Shown: positions 34,766 to 42,923 of the stretch, piece by piece | Layout of the letters: each line of letters begins with the position of its first letter | Position numbering within the stretch: position 1 is the first letter of the stretch | Assembly (NCBI GenBank): GCA_046757925.1 | Contig: JBHHZE010000005.1 | Coordinates: 40,681 to 104,680 of the forward strand | DNA length: 64,000 bases | Source: JAZDCZ01 sp046757925 | GTDB lineage: Bacteria; Gemmatimonadota; Gemmatimonadetes; Gemmatimonadales; GWC2-71-9 | Direction of reading: 5' to 3' | Program-made: the position numbers and the translations under genes | Notes under the pieces: generated by a model | Databases searched by the model: none | What the model was told of the DNA's origin: nothing | What the model saw: the letters and a program-made list of their open reading frames with translations, nothing else

Positions 34766-35986
34766 ATGGCCAGTGCAGCAGATTACCTGTCAGAAGCCGA
34801 GCAGTACAGTGCCAACAACTACCACCCGCTCCCCGTGGTGTTGGAACGAGGCCAGGGGGCCTGGGTGTGGGACGTAGAGGGGAACCGCTATCTCGACTGC
34901 CTGGCTGCCTATTCCGCGGTAAACCAGGGTCATCGACATCCGGCTATCGTCAAGGCTGCCAAGGAACAGCTCGACAGGCTGACGCTCACATCCCGGGCAT
35001 TCCACAACGACCAGATGGGATCGTTCTTGAGAGAACTATGCGAGCTTGCCGGTTACGAAAAGGCGCTGCCCATGAACACCGGTGCTGAGGCTGTTGAGAC
35101 CGCGATCAAAGCGGTGCGGCGCTGGGGGTATCGGATCAAGGGGATTCCCGACGATCGGGCCGAGATCATCGTCTGTAGCAACAACTTCCACGGCAGGACA
35201 ACGACCATCATTTCGTTCACCTCGGAAGATGCGTACCGCGAGGGCTTTGGCCCCTTGACGCCTGGGTTCGTGATGATTCCCTATGGAGACATCGAGGCTC
35301 TGGAGTCGGCGATCACGTCGAACACCGCCGCGTTCCTGGTGGAGCCACTTCAGGGTGAAGGTGGTGTGGTGGTGCCGCCGGAAGGCTATCTTTCCAGGGC
35401 GGCGGACGTCTGCAAGGCCAACAAGGTACTGTTCGTGGCGGATGAGATTCAGACGGGATTGGGCCGGACCGGCAAGATGTTCGCCTGCGAGTGGGAAGAT
35501 GTGAGGCCCGACGTGCTGATCGTCGGCAAGGCTTTGGCGGGCGGGGTGTATCCCGTGTCCGCCATGCTCTCCGACCGAGAGGTGATGGATGTCTTTGCGC
35601 CGGGCGATCACGGTTCCACGTTCGGCGGCAATCCGCTGGGTGCGGCGGTAGCGCGGGCCGCGCTCAAGGTGTTGGTGGATGAGCGACTGCCCCAGCGGGC
35701 CCTGGAGTTGGGCGAGTGGTTCATGGACGAACTCAGAAACATCGACTCGCCCCATGTGGCCGAAGTGCGTGGTAAAGGGCTCATGATCGGCGTAGTGATA
35801 AGAGATGAGAGCGGGCCGGCGCGTCCTTTTTGCGAGGGTCTGCAGGAGCGCGGGATCTTGGCCAAAGAGACCCACGAGCAGGTGATCCGGTTTGCGCCGC
35901 CGCTCGTGGTCGACAAGGACGCGTTGCAGATGGTATTGGAGAAAACGGCCGAAGTACTCGGCGCGGGAGTCGTGGCGAGTTCCTAG
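34766..35986 (+). CDS. rocD: Ornithine-oxo-acid aminotransferase
   Basis: 406 residues from ATG 34766; the frame opens 16 codons earlier, but that overlaps the terminator. PLP class-III features: YLDCLAAYSAVNQGHRHP, MNTGAEAVETAIK, NNFHGRT, FLVEPLQGEGG, LFVADEIQTGLGRTGKMFA, and VGKALAGGVYPVSA with the Schiff-base Lys, then HGSTFGGNPLG. The closest match is ornithine delta-aminotransferase, which makes glutamate-5-semialdehyde from ornithine. An arginase-family gene occurs about 23 kb away. Confidence 0.92.
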   Translation: MASAADYLSEAEQYSANNYHPLPVVLERGQGAWVWDVEGNRYLDCLAAYSAVNQGHRHPAIVKAAKEQLDRLTLTSRAFHNDQMGSFLRELCELAGYEKALPMNTGAEAVETAIKAVRRWGYRIKGIPDDRAEIIVCSNNFHGRTTTIISFTSEDAYREGFGPLTPGFVMIPYGDIEALESAITSNTAAFLVEPLQGEGGVVVPPEGYLSRAADVCKANKVLFVADEIQTGLGRTGKMFACEWEDVRPDVLIVGKALAGGVYPVSAMLSDREVMDVFAPGDHGSTFGGNPLGAAVARAALKVLVDERLPQRALELGEWFMDELRNIDSPHVAEVRGKGLMIGVVIRDESGPARPFCEGLQERGILAKETHEQVIRFAPPLVVDKDALQMVLEKTAEVLGAGVVASS

Positions 35987-36074
35987 AGCAGTGCAGGAGT
36001 TACAGGTTCCTGCCGGGAGGTGACAGTCGTTAGAAGCACTTTTGTCCTTCAGGACATTCACCGAAGGTGCCGAG

Positions 36075-36093
36075 CCGGGGCTCTCAGCCCCGG
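36075..36093. repeat. Perfect short hairpin between rocD and nfu
   Basis: CCGGGGCT and its exact complement AGCCCCGG flank a CTC loop. No T-run follows on either strand, so it is not a standard terminator; it may be an RNA processing element or a dispersed palindrome. The remaining part of the 35987-36141 gap shows nothing else. Confidence 0.55.
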
Positions 36094-36141
36094 AATCCGA
36101 AAAAGGCGCCGTAGCCGGGTAGCAACGCTATACGGAGATCT

Positions 36142-36738
36142 ATGACCGATCCAATTGAGATAACCGCCGAGCCGGTCGACGAGACGCGCTGCAAGTTCGT
36201 GTTGAGTAGGCCGGTGCACGATACTCAGACGCGCAAGTACACGTCCCAAGACGAGGCTGCCGACGTCCCGGTAGTGCAGGCGGTCTTGAGCGTGCCGGGC
36301 GTGTGTGAAGTGGTGGCCGCCGGCAACGTGCTCACGGCAGTCAAGTCGGAAGACAGCATTCCGTGGCGCGGTCTGACGCCGCAGGTGCGATATGCCGTCA
36401 ACTCGGCGGCCGCGCGACTGGATACAGCCCAAGTTGTGGACACAGGTGAGACCGAAGACGACGACGCGATCTTCGAGAAGGTAGAGGCCTTGTTCCGGTC
36501 GCAGATCAATCCCACGGTGGCACAGCACGGGGGCAAGATCGAACTCATCGACGTTCAGGATGCGACCATAGTCGTGCGAATGATGGGCGGTTGTCAGGGC
36601 TGTGGCATGGCGAACGTGACGCTCAGGCAGGGTATCGAGGCTTCCCTCAAGCGGTTCGTTCCAGCGGTCAAAGAGATCAAGGACATAACCGATCACTCGT
36701 CGGGAACCAATCCCTACTTCGAAGCGGGCACCAAGTAG
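36142..36738 (+). CDS. Nfu-type iron-sulfur cluster carrier
   Basis: 198 residues. The N-terminal part (about 1-90) fits the Nfu N-terminal domain (ETRCKFVLSRPV, VLSVPGVCEVVAAGNVLTAVK). The C-terminal NifU-like domain (about 108-185) has INPTVAQHGGKIELIDV and the cluster-binding CxxC in MMGGCQGCGMA. Carries and transfers [4Fe-4S] clusters to apoproteins such as radical SAM enzymes or NadA. It is 4 bp upstream of the ATP-grasp gene. Confidence 0.9.
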   Translation: MTDPIEITAEPVDETRCKFVLSRPVHDTQTRKYTSQDEAADVPVVQAVLSVPGVCEVVAAGNVLTAVKSEDSIPWRGLTPQVRYAVNSAAARLDTAQVVDTGETEDDDAIFEKVEALFRSQINPTVAQHGGKIELIDVQDATIVVRMMGGCQGCGMANVTLRQGIEASLKRFVPAVKEIKDITDHSSGTNPYFEAGTK

Positions 36739-36742
36739 CGAG

Positions 36743-37999
36743 ATGCCGGGCGGCTTTGGGCCCCGCCTACTTCTCATCCTTCCCACCACCACCTACCGGG
36801 CAGAGGCGTTCGTCGAGGCGGCGCTAAGGCTCGAAGCAGATCTTACGGTCGCGTCGGAACACGACAGCGCGTTCTCCCAGTCGCAGCCCGGGCGTTTCCT
36901 CACGCTCGATTTCCAAGATCCCAACCGTGCGGCGCAGCAGGTTGTGGCTTACGCCCGAGAGTATCCGCTCGCCGCGGTGTTCGGAGTCGACGACGTGACG
37001 GCCGTGCTGGCGGCGCATGCGAGCCGGGCGTTGAATCTCGCGCACAATCCGGTGGAAGCGGTGGAAGCCGCGGGCGACAAGTACCGCCAGCGGTCGGTAC
37101 TGCGCGCGGCCGGGATTCCGGTACCTAACTTCGAACTGTACGACGCGGGCATGGACGTTCATAGCATATCGCGCCAACTACGGTACCCGTGCGTGATCAA
37201 ACCCGTAGCGCTGTCTGCCAGTCGCGGAGTCATGCGCGCAAACGATCCACAAGAGTTCACGCAAGCGTTTGCGCGATTGCGAGCGATCCTGCAACGGCCG
37301 GACGTGAGCGTCGGGGGCGGGGCAGCGGCGAGTGTATTGGTCGAGGACTACGTGCCGGGCGTCGAGTTCGCGCTAGAAGGGTTGCTGGAGAACGGACGGC
37401 TCCACGTGCTGGCGTTGTTCGACAAACCCGACCCGCCCGAGGGACCGTTCTTCGAGGAGACTATCTATGTCACGCCGTCGCGGTTCCCCAGCGAGGTGCA
37501 GGCGGCGCTGGTGAGTTGCGCGGAGGACGCTGCGCGCGCCCTGGGACTCGAACGGGGCCCCGTCCATGTGGAGTTGCGCTACAACGACCGAGGCCCGTGG
37601 CTGATCGAGTTGGCGGCGCGGCCCATCGGGGGGAAGTGCGGCCAGGTTCTCAGGTTCGGTCTCGAGGCCTCGGTCTCGCTCGAGCAGGTGCTGTTGGGAC
37701 GCGCCCTCGGCGGTTACCGGGATCTGCCCCCGCGCGACGAGCGGGCCGTGGCGGTTATGATGATACCTGTACCAAAGGCCGGCGTGTTACAGGAGGTGCG
37801 TGGGGTGGAGGACGCACTCGGCGTACCGCTCGTGACGGACGTCATCATCACCGTGCATCGCGGGCAAGCACTCGTGCCGCTGCCCGAGGAGTCGCGCTAT
37901 CCCGGGTTTATCTTTGCGAGGGGCGACACGCCTGAAGCAGTGGAGCTGGCTGTCAGAGACGCGCATGCGAGACTGGAGTTGAGAATCCGTGAGGTGTAG
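36743..37999 (+). CDS. ATP-grasp ligase of carboxylate-amine type
   Basis: 418 residues. ATP-grasp features in order: DDVTAVLAAHASRALNLAHNP, DKYRQRSVLRAAGIPVPNF, YPCVIKPVALSASRGV (nucleotide-binding Lys), VLVEDYVPGVEFALEG, and HVELRYNDRGPWLIELAARPIGG (Mg site Glu). The arrangement is that of L-amino-acid ligases and carbamoyl-phosphate-type ATP-grasp enzymes. The substrate cannot be told from sequence. It starts 4 bp after the Nfu gene, so the two are cotranscribed. Confidence 0.85.
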   Translation: MPGGFGPRLLLILPTTTYRAEAFVEAALRLEADLTVASEHDSAFSQSQPGRFLTLDFQDPNRAAQQVVAYAREYPLAAVFGVDDVTAVLAAHASRALNLAHNPVEAVEAAGDKYRQRSVLRAAGIPVPNFELYDAGMDVHSISRQLRYPCVIKPVALSASRGVMRANDPQEFTQAFARLRAILQRPDVSVGGGAAASVLVEDYVPGVEFALEGLLENGRLHVLALFDKPDPPEGPFFEETIYVTPSRFPSEVQAALVSCAEDAARALGLERGPVHVELRYNDRGPWLIELAARPIGGKCGQVLRFGLEASVSLEQVLLGRALGGYRDLPPRDERAVAVMMIPVPKAGVLQEVRGVEDALGVPLVTDVIITVHRGQALVPLPEESRYPGFIFARGDTPEAVELAVRDAHARLELRIREV

Positions 38000-38041
38000 C
38001 GCCTCGCGAAAACGGCGGCGACCGGTATTTTTGGGGCCGAT

Positions 38042-39465
38042 ATGAGCGATGAACTCGAGCGGTTACGGGAAGCCCTAGCCGAAGGATGTATCATTGAGCG
38101 CGAGCTGGGGGTGGGCGGGAAGTTGCGGACGCGTTGAGTTACGCGCACAGCCACGCCGTCGTGCACCGCGATATCAAACCGGAAAACATCATGCTGGCGG
38201 CCGATCACGCCCTCGTCACCGACTTCGGGATTGCGCGCGCGATCAGTGCTGCCGGAGGCGATCGACTGACGCAGACCGGAGTGGTTGTAGGCACACCGGC
38301 ATACATGCGTCCGGAGCAGGCCAGTGGTGAGGGCGAACTCGACGGCCGTGCGGACGTCTACGCGGTTGGGTGTGTACTCTACGAGATGTTGGCAGGAACG
38401 CCCCCATTCTCCGGCTCCACTGCGCAAGCGATCATGGCCCGGCACGCAATTGACCCGGTACCGAGCCTCCGGACCGTCCGCAGCACGGTGCCGGTGGCGT
38501 TGGAGCGCGTTGTGACGAAAGCACTGGCCCAGGCCCCCGCCGACCGCTTCAGGGAAATGACCGCCGTTCTGAGCCAGCTGCAGAGTGCCGCCGTATCAGA
38601 TGTATCGTCTGACTCTATGCCGCTGCCTTCGCCGCAGGAAGCGATTCCCTCCATAGCGGTGTTGCCGTTTTCAAACATGAGTGCCGACCCCGAGCAGGAG
38701 TACTTCTGCGACGGCATGGCGGAAGAGATCACCAACGCTCTGGTCAGACAACAAGAGATCGCGAACCGACAACCATAAGGCGTCGAGCTGCTCGAGCGGG
38801 CGACCGATCTCGATAGCGGGTTTGCGCTTGGGTTCGCGGCGCTCGCGACGGCCTATATCGAGAACTTCTTTACTCATGATCCCCAGGACGTGTGGGAAGA
38901 AAAGGTGTTTGTGGCTCTCGAGAAGGCGAGGGCCCTGGATCCCGGATTGGCCGAAATCTTCGTTGCGAAGGGGAACCTTCTCTGGACCCGCCGTCACCAT
39001 TTCCCGCATGCCGAGGCGATCGCCGAGTATCGCCGCGCGATCGCGATAAACCCGAACCTGGCCGAGGCGTACAACGAGTTGGCGCGGGTGTACTGGCACA
39101 TCGGCCTGCTGGACGAAGCGTCGGAAGCGCTGAACAAGGCGATGGAGATTGATCCTGCTTTTGTGGACGGATTGTTCAGGTTGGCGTGGCTGGAAATGCA
39201 CCGCGGCAACTACACGCGTGCGCTGTCGCTTTTTCGCAAGGTTCCGGAGGGATCAGCTTGCGCGGGTTGACGACTGCCACTCGGAGGAGCCCGATCTAAC
39301 GAGCATGCAGGCGATCTTTCTCGGCGTCGACGGCAAGGCCAAACAAGCCGAGGAAAAGATCAGAAGCGCCCTCACGGCAGGTCAGGACTTCGGTCATTTT
39401 CACCACATCACCTACAACGTAGCCGTGGCTTACGCGGTGATGAACTCGAGGAACGATGGCAGCCG
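38042..39465 (+). pseudogene. Decayed Ser/Thr kinase-TPR gene
   Basis: Starts with ATG 38042 and a normal kinase N-terminus (MSDELERLREALAEG, IIERELGVGG), then hits a stop at 38137. The frame shifts and resumes at ADALSYAHSHAVVHRDIKPEN near 38125, so roughly 100 codons of the kinase N-lobe, including the catalytic Lys, are deleted. The C-lobe continues (DFGIA, GTPAYMRPEQ) into PSIAVLPFSNMSADPEQ, typical of kinase-TPR proteins. A TAA at 38776 interrupts it; the same frame then carries TPR repeats (AIAEYRRAIAINPNLAEAYN) to a stop at 39270, and a last shift continues the TPRs to about 39465. Four lesions in all. Confidence 0.9.
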
Positions 39466-39566
39466 GCATCGTTCGTTTGAGGTGAAGGAGATCATGCCCC
39501 CGCCGCAGTTGACCGTCGCTCAGCCTCCAGCTATGTTCCTTCCCCTCAGCAAGTTACGCCATTTTG

Positions 39567-39648
39567 GCCAAGGTGGTGGAATTGGTAGACACGCTGTCTT
39601 GAGGGGGCAGTGGGGAAACCCGTCCCGGTTCGAATCCGGGCCAGGGCA
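39567..39648 (+). tRNA. tRNA-Leu (anticodon GAG), with imperfect acceptor stem
   Basis: Class-II tRNA without encoded CCA. D-arm region TGGTGGAATTGGTAGACACG, anticodon stem CTGTC/GGCAG with loop TTGAGGG (anticodon GAG), long variable arm GGG-AAA-CCC, T-arm CCCGG-TTCGAAT-CCGGG. The acceptor strands are GCCAAGG and CCAGGGC: positions 4 and 5 (A,A) face G and A, so two of seven pairs are mismatched. It would read CUC/CUU codons if functional. Confidence 0.85.
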
Positions 39649-39670
39649 TTTCTGCACTATCGGTAGTCCA

Positions 39671-39742
39671 GCCACCGTAGCTCAGTGGTAGAGCTCTCGA
39701 TTCGTAATCGAGTGGTCGACAGTTCGAGTCTGTCCGGTGGCT
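39671..39742 (+). tRNA. tRNA-Thr (anticodon CGU)
   Basis: A standard 72-base tRNA without CCA: acceptor GCCACCG/CGGTGGC, D-arm TAGCTCAGTGGTAGAGC, anticodon stem CTCGA/TCGAG with loop TTCGTAA, T-arm ACAG-TTCGAGT-CTGT. All stems pair. It begins 22 bp after the tRNA-Leu, so both are probably cut from one transcript. It decodes ACG. Confidence 0.95.
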
Positions 39743-39808
39743 CTAACGTCCACATCCCCGCCACCCTGCCCCGGACGGTCAGGGACGGTCGAAGGCGGTC
39801 CCCAACCC

Positions 39809-41809
39809 TCAGCCCCCCGCCGACAGCTCACGCACGGCCGCCGCCAACTTCCGCACCTTCGCCGCATCGAACGACCGGCCCGCCTCGCCATCCAGTTTCG
39901 TGGCGAGCGTCGCCAGCGCTTTGCCTGTTTTTGCACCCGAGGCCTTCTCCGCGTCGGCCAGCGCGCGCCGCACTGACGAGATCCGGTTGGCAGAAAGGCC
40001 AGTAGAGCGCTCGAGCTGGTCTACGTAAGCACGCGCCAGCGCGAACGTGGCCGGCCAAACGAACTTGGGCTGACCCTGGGTATTCAAATATTCCAGCTTG
40101 ACCGACTTGGCCGCAGCGATCTCGTTCTGCGACAGGAACCCGCTCGGCTTAAGTTCGAAGATGTCGAGCCCGCGTGCGATCTCCGAACTCACGATCACAC
40201 CGTTGTACCAGTAGGCCGACCAGCTCCCGCCCATCCGCATCGCGGTGGAGTCCACGGGGCCGCGATCGTAGAATGCGATCTCCATGGGATGGCTCGGATC
40301 GGTCCAGTCGAACACCGAGATCCCGCCCTGGTACCACGCCTGCACCATCACGTCGCGTCCCGGGATCGGGATCAGCGAGCCGTTGTGCGCGACGCAGTTC
40401 TCCAGTGACGTCTGAGGCACCGGCAGCTTGTAGTAGCTGTGGAACTGCATCTCCCGGTTCTCGAGGGTGAAGATCGCATCGGCACCCCACTCCTTCGGAT
40501 CGGTGGCCCGGCACTTCGGTTGGCCGCCACCGCCCCACTCGTCGCTGAAGAGGATCTTGGTCCCGTCGTTGTTGAACGTGGCCGAGTGCCAGTAGGAGAA
40601 GTTCGAGTCGCTCACCGCGCCAATGCGCTTGGGGTCGACCGGGTTACTGATGTCGAGCAGCAAGCCGTAGCCTCCACACGCGCCGCCGGCCAGCCCGATT
40701 CCGGGGTAGACGGTGATATCGTGGCACTGAGTGGGACCGGGACGCGGGCCGTCGCCGGGCTGGCCAAACCGTGCGGCCATAATCGCTTGGACGGCCTCGC
40801 GCAGGGTGGCGCTGTCAGCGGCCGTCGCCGCACCGCTTCCACCCCGCGCCTTGACTACGCTGTCGAGCATTGGAGCGATGAACCGATCGGGTAGCACCAA
40901 TGTCCGGCCCCGCAGCTCGACCACAAACGCGCCCCGCGCCTTCGCCTCCTCGATGGCGGAGATGTCGTCCGGCGCCAGGCCGTGCTGCGGCGGTGCCACC
41001 AGATCGTTGAAGATCCGCGGGGAACTCACGATCGCCGCATCCTCGGGGTGGGCGAGGGGCACCTTGATGACTTCGATCCGGAACAGCGCCGAGTTCGGGT
41101 CTTCGCTCAGTGGGGCGCCGGAACATCCGGCGAGTTCCTCGGCGGGCCGCGGTGGGGCCGAACCCGAGACGTAGATGTAAACGTTGTCGTTGTCCTTGGG
41201 GTCCTTCAGCACCGTGTGCGTGTGGGAGCCGCGGCAGGTCTGCACGTTGGCGATGTACTTTGGGTTGCGAACGTCGCTGATGTCGAAAATGCGGATTCCA
41301 CGCAGCCGATCGTGGCTCACGGCCGTGTGTACGCCCTCCGTTCCACAGTCGAGCCTGCCACCCAGCCCCTCTCCCGAAACGAACAGGAGATTCTTGTAGA
41401 CCGAAACGTCGCTCTGCGAGGCAGGGCACACGTATCCGATCACGAGAGACGGCTGGCTGGGATTCGAGATGTCCCAGACCTGGATGCCGTTGTAGTTGCC
41501 CTGGATCGCGTAGTGGCCGGTGAAGGCGAGGTCCGAATTGGTGACGCCGATAAAGTCTTTGTCAGGTGGCGTCTCCGAGACGACATCGAGGTTCCACTCC
41601 GTCTCCTGGGCATCGAACAGGCCCGCCTTGAGTCCAATCCGTGGATCGGGGCTCGGCGCCGCCGCCACTGTCGGCATGGGTGTCATATTGGACGTGCCCT
41701 GCGTGGCACCGCCAGAGGCGCAGGCCGAGACTGCCAGCAGTCCGGTGGTGAGCGAGAGCAACCGGTAACTATTCGGGACGGGGCGACGCGCCGCGGTGTT
41801 GTGTTCCAT
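39809..41809 (-). CDS. LVIVD-repeat secreted beta-propeller lipoprotein
   Basis: 666 residues from ATG 41809, chosen for its AGGA and because it starts a lipoprotein signal (LLSLTTGLLAVSACASGG); the frame is open 20 codons further. LVIVD-type blades recur: YNGIQVWDISNPSQPSLV, LRGIRIFDISDVRNPKYIA, YGLLLDISNPVDPKRIG and ISVFDWTDPSHPMEIA. The C-terminal 100 residues are helical and Ala/Lys-rich. No catalytic motif; probably a surface propeller. It follows the DUF305 gene, a pairing that suggests a joint role. Confidence 0.85.
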   Translation of the reverse strand: MEHNTAARRPVPNSYRLLSLTTGLLAVSACASGGATQGTSNMTPMPTVAAAPSPDPRIGLKAGLFDAQETEWNLDVVSETPPDKDFIGVTNSDLAFTGHYAIQGNYNGIQVWDISNPSQPSLVIGYVCPASQSDVSVYKNLLFVSGEGLGGRLDCGTEGVHTAVSHDRLRGIRIFDISDVRNPKYIANVQTCRGSHTHTVLKDPKDNDNVYIYVSGSAPPRPAEELAGCSGAPLSEDPNSALFRIEVIKVPLAHPEDAAIVSSPRIFNDLVAPPQHGLAPDDISAIEEAKARGAFVVELRGRTLVLPDRFIAPMLDSVVKARGGSGAATAADSATLREAVQAIMAARFGQPGDGPRPGPTQCHDITVYPGIGLAGGACGGYGLLLDISNPVDPKRIGAVSDSNFSYWHSATFNNDGTKILFSDEWGGGGQPKCRATDPKEWGADAIFTLENREMQFHSYYKLPVPQTSLENCVAHNGSLIPIPGRDVMVQAWYQGGISVFDWTDPSHPMEIAFYDRGPVDSTAMRMGGSWSAYWYNGVIVSSEIARGLDIFELKPSGFLSQNEIAAAKSVKLEYLNTQGQPKFVWPATFALARAYVDQLERSTGLSANRISSVRRALADAEKASGAKTGKALATLATKLDGEAGRSFDAAKVRKLAAAVRELSAGG

Positions 41810-41865
41810 AGTGGATTCCTGTGTTGGGGCCAGGTTTGGCTCTGACATGGTCCGTTTTTGGGTGA

Positions 41866-42561
41866 TCAACGATAGCGCCCCGTGTCGGGCAGCGCCTCGA
41901 GCATCAGTTTCATGCGTTCGATCTCGGTGGCTTGGTCCACCTGGATATCGGAGGCGAGCTTGAACGCCAACATCCCCTGCGCCGCGCCGTCCGTGCTGAA
42001 GAGTTCGTCCACCATGGTGATGGCACCGCTGTGGTGCTGGATCATATAGGACAAGAAGAGCCGGTCGAACTCGGTCCCCCTGGCCTGATCGAGGTCTCGC
42101 ATCTGCTCCGGTGAGAGCATCCCGGCCATCTGCATGACATTATCGGGCGAGCCGTCTATGAGGAGAGTGGTTCCATCGACCTCGACCTCCGGCACCGGTT
42201 TACCGCGGTCGCGGAGCCACCCCTGCATCGTGGCGATCTCGTCTGTCTGGGCGTTGATGATGCGAGAGGTCAGGGTCAGTAGCTGCGGGCTCGCGCCGTG
42301 GGAAGGGGCGAGCCCCGCCATCACGAGCGCTTGCCCATGGTGAGAGATCATGCCCGTCATAAAGTGGACATCCGCCTCGGTGAACCGCATGAGGGCGCTG
42401 TCCGTCCTCGTTCGGTAGATCGCCTCGAGTTCTGCCGTCGCGGTTGGTTGGGGTGCGGTCTCGGGTCCTCTCCGAGCTGAGCCGCCGCACGCGGCGGTGG
42501 CCGCGCTTGTGAGCGCAGCAAGGACGGCGGTGGTGGTGCGCGACGTGCGTAGGTTTCTCAT
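41866..42561 (-). CDS. DUF305 lipoprotein (ferritin-like, putative metal handling)
   Basis: 231 residues with a lipobox at TAACGGS. The DUF305 domain has two half-repeats, each with a His pair: FMTGMISHHGQALVMAGLA and FLSYMIQHHSGAITMVDELF, with Met-rich helices (MQMAGMLSPEQM). DUF305 proteins are secreted four-helix bundles often linked to copper or other metal homeostasis. Upstream partner of the LVIVD propeller, 56 bp apart and on the same strand. Confidence 0.9.
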   Translation of the reverse strand: MRNLRTSRTTTAVLAALTSAATAACGGSARRGPETAPQPTATAELEAIYRTRTDSALMRFTEADVHFMTGMISHHGQALVMAGLAPSHGASPQLLTLTSRIINAQTDEIATMQGWLRDRGKPVPEVEVDGTTLLIDGSPDNVMQMAGMLSPEQMRDLDQARGTEFDRLFLSYMIQHHSGAITMVDELFSTDGAAQGMLAFKLASDIQVDQATEIERMKLMLEALPDTGRYR

Positions 42562-42716
42562 TCGTCTCGAGGCTCAGGTATAGTGGGCGGCGACCCGCCC
42601 GGTGTTTTCCGCATACAAGATACTCGACGCGACAGGACTTCGCGATTGGGGCATCCCCAAGACGTCGGGCACGGCCGGGGTCCTGCGTTTCTGCAAGGGT
42701 TTGGTTTTCCTCGTCT

Positions 42717-42725
42717 TGCTATCAT
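42717..42725 (+). promoter_or_regulatory. Candidate extended -10 promoter of the aro leader
   Basis: TGCTATCAT: a TGn extension followed by TATCAT, five of six matches to the -10 consensus. No good -35 is seen, which is usual for extended -10 promoters. Predicted start near 42732, about 22 bases before the leader peptide ATG. Confidence 0.4.
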
Positions 42726-42753
42726 TGTGCGCTGGACTAGATTCCCCTTTACA

Positions 42754-42837
42754 ATGAGCCACGCACCCACCTATTCCCGCTACTACTGGTATTGGCCCGG
42801 CAACTCGGGGCCTCCGGCAGGGTGCGCGTGCTCGTGA
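42754..42837 (+). CDS. Tyr/Trp-rich leader peptide of the DAHP synthase attenuator
   Basis: A 27-residue open frame, ATG 42754 to TGA 42837. Codons 7-14 read YSRYYWYW: four Tyr and two Trp within eight residues, in a peptide that is otherwise unremarkable. The cluster of regulatory codons lies directly before a hairpin that includes the second Trp codon. A Tyr/Trp leader fits control of the enzyme that opens aromatic amino acid synthesis, encoded 87 bp downstream. Confidence 0.8.
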   Translation: MSHAPTYSRYYWYWPGNSGPPAGCACS

Positions 42838-42903
42838 TCGAGTAACTACGAACAGCAAAGCAGCGTTCAACTACCGACGGCCCCGCAACTCGTGGGGCTT
42901 TTT
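42794..42903 (+). promoter_or_regulatory. Transcription attenuator with mutually exclusive hairpins
   Basis: Hairpin A: GGCCC (42794-42798) with GGGCC (42808-42812). Terminator: GGCCCC (42879-42884) with GGGGC (42894-42898), then five T. The right arm of A extended by one base, GGGGCC (42807-42812), is the exact complement of the terminator's left arm GGCCCC, so it can form an antiterminator. A ribosome stalled on the Tyr/Trp codons at 42781-42795 would cover the left arm of A and free the right arm for antitermination. Confidence 0.8.
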
Positions 42904-42923
42904 CATTTGGGGAGGCAAAACCG

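Noticed and set aside
40982..41845. Rightward 287-residue open frame
   Set aside because: Antisense shadow of the LVIVD propeller gene.
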